A stretch of DNA of 6,681 bases. Source: Methanobacteriota archaeon. Its GTDB lineage: Archaea > Thermoplasmatota > E2 > DHVEG-1. The notes under the pieces are model-generated. The model was not told the DNA's origin. It saw only the letters and a program-made list of their open reading frames with translations, and did no database searches. Both the position numbers and the translations under genes were made by a program. Shown here piece after piece: positions 1-4,196 of this stretch. Location: contig JAPKYG010000177.1 of assembly GCA_026394435.1 (NCBI GenBank), forward strand, positions 1 through 6,681, written 5' to 3'. How positions within the stretch are numbered: position 1 is the first letter of the stretch; every line of letters begins with the position of its first letter.

Positions 1-1
1 G

Positions 2-1474
2 TATTTCCCAGCAACAGGGCGAGATAACCAAGAGAAAATAAAATATTTTATAAAAAACGCTATTGAAAGTTGGACCACAGGAAATATACTTTTAGTTGGC
101 GGCAGCAGTAAGGTCCCTGTACGAGAGACACATGTGTATATTTCCATTGATGACAGTGAAATCTTTGTCAGCGACCTCTATTACGCAGATATCTATAATG
201 GAACTGGAGGATTCAGTAGTTGGGATACCAATTCTAATAATATTTTTGGAGAATACAAGTGGGCGGGACAGACCGATATAGTAGATCTTCATCCTGATGT
301 CTATCTCGCGAGGTTACCCGCTACTTCTACAAGTCAAGTGACAACTTGTGTGAATAAAATAAAAACCTATGAAAACACACCGGGATACCAACAAAGCTGG
401 TTCCCAAATCTTGTCGTTGTCGGAGGTGATTCATTCGAAGATAACGCTAAGATTGATGAAGGTGAATATTCGAATCAAAAGGTTATCGATGTTATGACTG
501 GTTTTGCTCCAAATAAACTCTGGGCATCTAATGGGAAATTAACAAGTTTAATCCCAACAGGTCTTGCGAACATAAAAAGCGCTATCAATGACGGTTGCGG
601 CTTCGTTGACTTTGACGGGCATGCGAATACCTACAGTTGGGCTTGCCACCCTCATGATAATTTTGCTATATGGATACCAACACCATCTATTCCTGGAGGA
701 ATTGAAAACTCTGATGTTCTAACGCTTTCCAATGGTAATAAATTACCCATCGTGACCGTTAAGGCATGTTCTACCGCTAAATTCGCCGAAGATCCCGCTT
801 GTTTCAATTGGGCTTTTCTCTACAATTCAAATGGTGGGGCTATCGGCACCTTTGGGGCAACAGGACTTGGCTACGGTGGCTTGGGAACCAGCTATACACA
901 AGGCACAATTGGAAAAGTAGGTTTAGACACCTACAAGGCCTATAAACTTGATCAATCGACAACCTTTGGAGAAATATGGTCGAAAGCATTGAATCGGTAC
1001 ATAAAATCCAGCATGGATGATGTTGATTATAAAACAGTAGAAGAATGGCAGGCGTTCGGTGATCCAACCTTAGCGATCGGTGAAAAATCAAATCCACCTG
1101 CTAAACCAGCGACACCAAATGGTCCTGCATCCGGGGGAGCTGGCACGGAATACACCTATACCAGCTCGACAACCGACCCTGATGGGGACAAAGTTTCTTA
1201 TATGTTTGATTGGGGTGATGGTACATTCAGTGGCTGGGTTGGACCAATTAACAGCGGAGTGGTCGCATCTGCGAAAAAAACCTGGAGTGTTAAAGGGACC
1301 TACCAAGTAAAGGTCGTCGCAAAGGATACACATGGTATCCTCAGCGTCTGGTCCGATTCTTTGCCAATCACCATGCCACGCTCTTATGAGATGCCGTTTT
1401 TGCACCTCTTGGAACGATTGTTCGAACAATTCCCGCATATGTTTCCGGTGTTACGACATCTATTGGGGTACTAA
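2..1474 (+). CDS. Secreted gingipain-type (C25) cysteine peptidase with PKD-like domain, 5' partial
   Basis: The frame is open from base 2, so the GTG at 134 is an internal valine and the true start lies before the window; 490 residues are visible. Residues 1-360 read as a C25 (gingipain-like) peptidase. An LLVGGSSKVPVR strand comes first, then the catalytic-type histidine in FDGHAN (His207, codon 620-622) and cysteine in VKACSTAKF (Cys256, codon 767-769). The domain closes with FGDPTLAIG, as is common in this family. Residues about 364-457 form a PKD-like beta domain (DPDGD, FDWGDGT, KGTYQVKVVAKD). Residues 458-490 are a short tail rich in aromatic residues, Leu and Pro. The family cleaves proteins outside the cell; the signal peptide would lie upstream of the window. 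The His-Cys spacing of 49 residues is wider than in classic gingipains and includes an extra WACHPHD segment. Substrate cannot be told. Family assignment is fairly secure. Confidence 0.85.
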   Translation, partial: YFPATGRDNQEKIKYFIKNAIESWTTGNILLVGGSSKVPVRETHVYISIDDSEIFVSDLYYADIYNGTGGFSSWDTNSNNIFGEYKWAGQTDIVDLHPDVYLARLPATSTSQVTTCVNKIKTYENTPGYQQSWFPNLVVVGGDSFEDNAKIDEGEYSNQKVIDVMTGFAPNKLWASNGKLTSLIPTGLANIKSAINDGCGFVDFDGHANTYSWACHPHDNFAIWIPTPSIPGGIENSDVLTLSNGNKLPIVTVKACSTAKFAEDPACFNWAFLYNSNGGAIGTFGATGLGYGGLGTSYTQGTIGKVGLDTYKAYKLDQSTTFGEIWSKALNRYIKSSMDDVDYKTVEEWQAFGDPTLAIGEKSNPPAKPATPNGPASGGAGTEYTYTSSTTDPDGDKVSYMFDWGDGTFSGWVGPINSGVVASAKKTWSVKGTYQVKVVAKDTHGILSVWSDSLPITMPRSYEMPFLHLLERLFEQFPHMFPVLRHLLGY

Positions 1475-1484
1475 ACAAACCCCC

Positions 1485-1500
1485 TTTTTTTCTCTTTTTT
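1485..1500 (+). terminator. T-run terminator after the C25 peptidase gene
   Basis: Eleven bases after the peptidase stop codon come seven T, then CTC, then six T. Archaeal RNA polymerase typically ends transcription at such T-runs without needing a hairpin, and none is seen here. The position directly behind the gene supports the call. Confidence 0.6.
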
Positions 1501-1515
1501 AACCTCAGCGTTGAC

Positions 1516-1524
1516 ATATAAATA
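1516..1524 (+). promoter_or_regulatory. Orphan TATA box (ATATAAATA)
   Basis: ATATAAATA is a good match to an archaeal TATA element on the plus strand. Transcription would begin near 1545 and run towards 1616, antisense to the end of the Lrp-type gene. No full gene follows. There are only an ATG at 1584 (25 codons) and an ATG at 1603 (22 codons). The latter starts MGKKTIGIL, like the beginning of a signal peptide, and has GAGGAG just before it. Six-base inverted repeats CCTCAG (1503-1508) and CTGAGG (1564-1569) bracket the box. It may be the promoter of a gene lost by rearrangement. Confidence 0.4.
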
Positions 1525-1615
1525 GGGTATTTGCTGGATATTTTTTTGAGAAAACCAGGGTCACTGAGGAATTTTTTTCAGTAATGAACAAAAAGAGGAG
1601 CCATGGGGAAAAAGA

Positions 1616-2143
1616 CTATAGGAATTCTTTCAGTTTCATTTTCTCTGGATTCAGGATATAGTGTTTTCTAATAAACATCAACGTTTGCATAATCGTTATC
1701 TTCTCGATAACACCAGGGTGCAATACAACCAATGAATCAGAAAACTTTTTCGCTTGTTTAATATCCTGAGCAGTAAAAGTTAAAACCCAGTCGTACTCAC
1801 CATGGACATAAGAACTGCTTTCAATAGTAATCCCTAATTCTGCGACAAGATCTTCTAATTTTCTTGAAACGATTTTATCAACTGTTTTTTCTTCGATTTG
1901 TTTCGTGGTTCTTTTCACCATCAATATAAAATGCATACGTCCTATTTTCTCTTCATTAAAAATCGCGGTATACCCCCAAATCAAGCCTTTTGTTTCTAAT
2001 TGTTTGATGAATCTCCATGTTTTTTGTCTTGAGAAACCACAGTGTTTTGCAATCGTTTCTATTTTTTCATTTGAGTTTTTCACGAGTTCAGAAAGTATCT
2101 TTTTTTCGTCCTTATCTATCTGATCTCTACTACTTTTTGACAT
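1616..2143 (-). CDS. Lrp/AsnC-type transcriptional regulator
   Basis: A 175-residue protein with the two-part layout of Lrp/AsnC regulators. Residues about 10-55 are a winged helix-turn-helix (EKIETIAKHCGFSRQKTWRF, then a wing ending KGLIWGYTA). Residues about 70-160 resemble the RAM/effector domain, with SYVHGEYDWVLTFTAQD, the HPGVIEKI segment and a closing strand TIMQTLMFIRK. Such proteins usually bind DNA as dimers or octamers and sense amino acids or other small ligands; the ligand here is unknown. It is slightly longer than the usual 140-160 residues, mainly through a ~15-residue C-terminal extension. The start is supported by GGAG seven bases upstream. The gene stands alone, facing the peptidase gene, and its last codons overlap an unrelated short frame on the other strand (see 1584-1668). 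Autoregulation is common in the family but not shown here. Confidence 0.8.
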   Translation of the reverse strand: MSKSSRDQIDKDEKKILSELVKNSNEKIETIAKHCGFSRQKTWRFIKQLETKGLIWGYTAIFNEEKIGRMHFILMVKRTTKQIEEKTVDKIVSRKLEDLVAELGITIESSSYVHGEYDWVLTFTAQDIKQAKKFSDSLVVLHPGVIEKITIMQTLMFIRKHYILNPEKMKLKEFL

Positions 2144-2150
2144 ATTCTAT

Positions 2151-2190
2151 CTCCGAAATTACTATTTCAAAACATATCTTTCTTTAATAA
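2151..2190 (-). promoter_or_regulatory. Probable promoter and ribosome site of the Lrp-type gene
   Basis: Read on the minus strand, TTATTAAAG (2182-2190) is a weak TATA-like element and CGGAG (2151-2155) is a Shine-Dalgarno site seven bases before the ATG. The predicted transcription start near 2158-2160 would give a leader of about 15 bases. The 8-base palindrome AGAATTCT (2204-2211) lies upstream and could be an operator, but it is short enough to occur by chance. Confidence 0.35.
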
Positions 2191-2282
2191 CATATCCACA
2201 TTGAGAATTCTTGGGAATAATAATGGGGAGTCCATCTGGGAGGAAAGGTAGAAAAAAGGGGAAGAACAGTCGGGAGAAAGTT

Positions 2283-2552
2283 CTACCTGATCTACTATTT
2301 GACGCCCATACAAAGTAACCCCCGTTGCTCGCAAATCGTATCGTACCAGTCTGTATACCGTTCAATCTAGGACATACCGTAAATGCGATGGATTATTATG
2401 CGACATGGAAACTATTTGATGCACTCATCGATTATGCATTTTATGGTACAAACAAAGACTATTGTCTCGGGAATACACCCGAACAACGTTTTATGGGGTT
2501 GTGGAGTCGTGGAACCTCTGTCAGAGAGTTGAAGATTACTGATACGCCATAA
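2283..2552 (+). pseudogene. C-terminal remnant of a probable alpha/beta hydrolase
   Basis: From 2319 one frame gives about 77 residues that look like the end of a longer enzyme: VPVCIPFNLGHTVNAMDYY, then ATWKLFDALIDYAFYG, NTPEQRFMGLWS and a final ELKITDTP. From memory this matches the C-terminal end of a family annotated as alpha/beta hydrolases, where a Gly-His near the end may carry the catalytic histidine (here NLGH). The same frame continues upstream (LPDLLFDAHTK) across an in-frame TAA at 2316-2318, and before that becomes Lys/Arg-rich with no resemblance to an enzyme. No nucleophile elbow (GxSxG) or acid residue is present, so most of the gene is missing. A TTG at 2325 could start a 75-residue frame, but no ribosome site precedes it. 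The family name is moderately uncertain; the fragment status is firmer. Confidence 0.5.
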
Positions 2553-2616
2553 TCTGTTTTATCGAAAACAATCATTCTTTTCAAATAATTTTTCACCATC
2601 ATTTGAACTCGATTTC

Positions 2617-2625
2617 TTTTAATAC
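2617..2625 (+). promoter_or_regulatory. TATA-like element of the two-helix membrane gene
   Basis: TTTTAATAC is centred about 26 bases before the ATG at 2647. That spacing would place transcription start at or next to the start codon, giving a leaderless mRNA, a common arrangement in archaea. This agrees with the lack of a clear Shine-Dalgarno site (only GAAGAG nearby). Weak sequence match. Confidence 0.3.
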
Positions 2626-2646
2626 AAGATCCGCGATGAAGAGTTA

Positions 2647-2985
2647 ATGTTCGAAAAGCGTAGTGAACGTATCCTACCACGATCAAAATTTTTCATCAGA
2701 ATGGTTACGTTCACCCTTCTTGCTCTTTTCATTATTGTCGTGTCGTTGTTCATCGGTATTCTTGGGTACACACAAATCGAACATCTTACCATTACCGATG
2801 CATTTCTCAATGCGGCGATGCTGATGGGTGGGATGGGACCAGTCAATGTGATGCATACTGAAGCAGGGAAGGTGTTTGCCGGTGTATATGCGTTATTCTG
2901 TGGGTTTATTGTGCTAGTCTCAGTCGGTATTTTTTTTACTCCAATTTTCCATCGAATAATCCATTATTTCCACATGGAGAAATAG
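2647..2985 (+). CDS. Two-helix membrane protein, pore-domain (K+ channel-like) family
   Basis: A 112-residue protein. After a short basic start (FEKRSERILPRSKF) comes a first membrane helix at about residues 18-40. A re-entrant-looking segment follows at 50-66 (TITDAFLNAAMLMGGMGPV). A second helix at about 76-102 contains VYALFCGFIVLVSVGIFF and ends TPIFHRIIHYFHMEK. This helix-pore loop-helix layout is that of two-TM potassium channel pore domains, but the filter position reads GGMGP (61-65) instead of the canonical T-x-G-Y-G. I recall similar small prokaryotic proteins with GGMGPV annotated as two-pore-domain channel-like. Length fits a complete protein with no cytoplasmic ligand domain. Whether it conducts ions, and which, cannot be read from the sequence. 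It stands alone, after a hydrolase remnant and before a long non-coding gap. Confidence 0.7.
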   Translation: MFEKRSERILPRSKFFIRMVTFTLLALFIIVVSLFIGILGYTQIEHLTITDAFLNAAMLMGGMGPVNVMHTEAGKVFAGVYALFCGFIVLVSVGIFFTPIFHRIIHYFHMEK

Positions 2986-3144
2986 AAGTAGAACCGGTCG
3001 TTCTAATCCCTTTGTTTCATTGTTCGTTTTGTCGGTCGTTTCGATTTTTAGGTTACATGTGGTCTATGGAGTTATCTTTTGATGTTGAAGGATAAAAAGA
3101 TGGTTATACGAGAAGTCCAGGGCCCCTCCCCGGTCTTCTGTGGC

Positions 3145-3252
3145 ATATAAAATGGTATTGATTAAATTTATTTTCAAGAATTAGTTATGGTGATATGTGA
3201 AATTACTTGAATTTCATTTTAAGTCTTTATCCGCTCTTTAAAAAGATTTTTT
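3145..3252 (+). ncRNA. Possible small transcript: TATA box, hairpin, T-run
   Basis: ATATAAAA at 3145-3152 would start transcription near 3175. Downstream is the perfect inverted repeat TGAAATT (3198-3204) / AATTTCA (3210-3216) with a five-base loop, then TCTTTAAAAAGA followed by six T ending near 3252. This could encode an RNA of about 75-80 bases. There is no covariance or homology evidence, and AT-rich DNA produces such patterns by chance. Confidence 0.2.
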
Positions 3253-3280
3253 ATTGACTTACCATCAACAAGCAGATGTT

Positions 3281-3325
3281 CTGCAGCTTTTATTCAGTGT
3301 TTTTAGGTATTTTAAGCGCAAAGCC
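3281..3325. repeat. Imperfect direct repeat, copy A
   Basis: This 45-base stretch matches 3925-3968 in the same orientation at 38 of 44 aligned positions plus one single-base gap. The best core is GGTATTTTAAGCGCAAAGCC (3306-3325), with one mismatch to copy B. It starts 25 bases beyond the stop of the unknown minus-strand gene. Origin unknown. Confidence 0.7.
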
Positions 3326-3350
3326 CCGCCCTAGTTTCAATACCGTCACA

Positions 3351-3857
3351 TTATCCAGAGCCAAGTTTAATACAATAAATCCTGTTTTCGATATCCATAC
3401 TAGTAAATTTTCCCGGTTCAACTATCACATCTGAATTTGGGTTGTAATATTTCAAGACTGCACCAGCCACCAATGCTATAGGACAGATGTCTTTTTCTGG
3501 ATTTAGTGTATCATGAACGCCGCTCTTTGCCAACGCACATCCCTTTATCTCAAACAAACATTCCTCTTCGTTGATTTTTTTAAACTCAACGTGTTCAAAG
3601 AAGTCGCTACCAGATGTAAATTCAATAAAATTATCAATAGCTTCCTCCAAGTTTCCACTGGTGAACATTTTGGAAGCTTTTTTTTCTTCGATTTTATCTA
3701 AGAATTTACATGCATGCGAAGTCACTATCATTGAAGTATTACCACTTGTCTCTTGGATTGCTCGTTCAAGAGAGAAAAGTGTCGAGTGGAAAAGGTTAGC
3801 TAAATCCGCCATTTCTATCTTTTTTTGTTTTTTCCTTTCGAGATACATCTCATCCAT
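3351..3857 (-). CDS. Unidentified Cys-containing soluble protein
   Basis: A 168-residue protein with no signal peptide or membrane helix. It begins with a charged stretch (ERKKQKKIEM) and a helical region to about residue 80, then an alpha/beta-looking second half. Five cysteines are present: C50 (SHACKF), C100 (EEECLF), C107 (GCALA), C125 (DICPIAL) and C162. C100, C107, H115 and C125 fall in one 26-residue block, which could form a metal or cofactor site. The CP-x-A-x-x-x-G-A-x-L pattern and closing RIYCIKL strand are faintly like V4R-type small-ligand domains, but I do not claim that family. The start ATG has GGTGA five bases upstream; a later ATG at residue 4 is possible. The gene is a single unit, flanked on both sides by copies of the same repeat. 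Coding status is likely, function unknown. Confidence 0.65.
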   Translation of the reverse strand: MDEMYLERKKQKKIEMADLANLFHSTLFSLERAIQETSGNTSMIVTSHACKFLDKIEEKKASKMFTSGNLEEAIDNFIEFTSGSDFFEHVEFKKINEEECLFEIKGCALAKSGVHDTLNPEKDICPIALVAGAVLKYYNPNSDVIVEPGKFTSMDIENRIYCIKLGSG

Positions 3858-3859
3858 TC

Positions 3860-3896
3860 AATCACCACAGCATTACATAAGCAATTCATTTAATAT
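3860..3896 (-). promoter_or_regulatory. Probable promoter and ribosome site of the Cys-rich gene
   Basis: On the minus strand ATATTAAAT (3888-3896) is a fair TATA element whose spacing predicts transcription start near 3867, about ten bases before the ATG. GGTGA sits five bases before that ATG. Both signals agree with the chosen start. Confidence 0.4.
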
Positions 3897-3924
3897 TGTT
3901 TTCCCTAGGTCATCAGCATAGACT

Positions 3925-3968
3925 CTGCACTTTTAATCAATCTTTCTGGGTATTTTAAGTGCAAAGCC
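3925..3968. repeat. Imperfect direct repeat, copy B
   Basis: Partner of 3281-3325, same orientation, one base shorter. Its core at 3949-3968 differs from copy A at a single position (T for C). It lies upstream of the minus-strand Cys-rich gene, so the two copies bracket that gene and its promoter. Weaker similarity may run about 20 bases further towards lower coordinates in both copies. Confidence 0.7.
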
Positions 3969-4023
3969 ACAACATTCATAATTTTGTATTTCTCCTGTCG
4001 CACGTTTATAGGAGGGTGAAAGC

Positions 4024-4173
4024 ATGCCGCACGCGACAAAAAAGAGATATGGTTTGATTGGAGAAAAAAGAGATGCGACTTTCTATCTGCGGGTTTTCCA
4101 CTTCGTTTCAGACCGCGCGGTATTCCCCGCCGCAGTTAATAAAATTATAAATACGACTAAAAATAATATGTAA
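4024..4173 (+). CDS. Possible 49-residue small protein, hypothetical
   Basis: ATG at 4024 follows a strong GGAGGG (4011-4016) with seven bases between, which is the main support. The product begins MPHATKKRYGLIGEKRDATF, continues through an aromatic stretch (FYLRVFHFVSDRAVF) and ends in INTTKNNM. It is basic, with no clear membrane helix or known domain. The stop is 23 bases before the inferred radical SAM start, so it could act as a leader ORF or first gene of a short operon. Against it, the radical SAM TATA box lies inside its 3' end, a palindromic block occupies its middle, and the opposite strand has a comparable open frame. Function unknown. Confidence 0.3.
   Translation: MPHATKKRYGLIGEKRDATFYLRVFHFVSDRAVFPAAVNKIINTTKNNM
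4087..4135. other. GC-rich palindromic block upstream of the radical SAM promoter
   Basis: CTGCGG (4087-4092) pairs with CCGCAG (4130-4135), enclosing the perfect 10-base palindrome ACCGCGCGGT (4112-4121). The palindrome ends 24 bases before the TATA box at 4145. In this AT-rich context it stands out, and could be an operator for a dimeric regulator or an RNA hairpin. Purely sequence based. Confidence 0.4.
4145..4153 (+). promoter_or_regulatory. TATA box of the radical SAM gene
   Basis: TTATAAATA is close to the archaeal consensus. Start of transcription is predicted near 4175, giving a leader of about 22 bases that includes the ribosome site at 4182-4189 and reaches the inferred ATC start at 4197. 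Confidence 0.55.
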
Positions 4174-4181
4174 CCTAATTC

Positions 4182-4189
4182 AGGAGGTG
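4182..4189 (+). promoter_or_regulatory. Strong ribosome binding site deciding the radical SAM start
   Basis: AGGAGGTG is a near-perfect Shine-Dalgarno sequence. Seven bases after it, at 4197, the radical SAM frame has ATC. No ATG, GTG or TTG in that frame lies between the upstream stop (4191-4193) and 4290, so this site argues for a non-standard or mutated start codon. Confidence 0.7.
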
Positions 4190-4196
4190 TTGATAT

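Larger units (their letters stand above)
2986..3350. other. Non-coding gap with TATA box, hairpin and first repeat copy
   Basis: No frame longer than about 25 codons looks coding. T-rich blocks between 3010 and 3050 may end the transcript of the membrane gene. A GC-rich patch lies at about 3115-3132. It is followed by a strong TATA-like ATATAAAA (3145-3152), an AT-rich hairpin (3198-3216), a T-run (3247-3252) and repeat copy A (3281-3325). No tRNA cloverleaf or CRISPR repeat was found. Confidence 0.5.
3858..4196. other. Intergenic stretch with repeat copy B, small ORF and GC-rich palindromic block
   Basis: The gap between two divergent genes holds, from left to right, the minus-strand promoter (3888-3896), repeat copy B (3925-3968), a possible small plus-strand ORF (4024-4173) with its own ribosome site, a GC-rich palindromic block (4087-4135), and the promoter and ribosome site of the radical SAM gene. 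TGTCGC (3996-4001) and GCGACA (4033-4038) form a further inverted repeat around the small ORF start. Confidence 0.55.

Noticed and set aside
134..136. GTG as start of the C25 peptidase
   Set aside because: The frame is open and homologous-looking back to base 2 (ILLVGGSSKVPVR precedes it), so GTG is an internal valine.
1088..1438. Long minus-strand frame opposite the PKD region
   Set aside because: It mirrors the well supported PKD-like coding strand and shows no domain of its own.
2162..2365. Minus-strand 67-codon frame opposite the hydrolase remnant
   Set aside because: No ribosome site, no recognisable domain, and its composition (FFPFFLPFLP) is the complement of a Lys/Arg-coding purine-rich stretch.
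3933..4025. 30-codon minus-strand ORF as a real gene
   Set aside because: Short, no clear ribosome site, overlaps the start of a competing plus-strand frame; kept only as a clue in the repeat finding.
2986..4196. tRNA, CRISPR array or intact insertion sequence in the gaps
   Set aside because: No T-loop GGTTCRA motif, no series of regularly spaced repeats, and no transposase frame or paired terminal inverted repeats were found; only the two-copy direct repeat is present.
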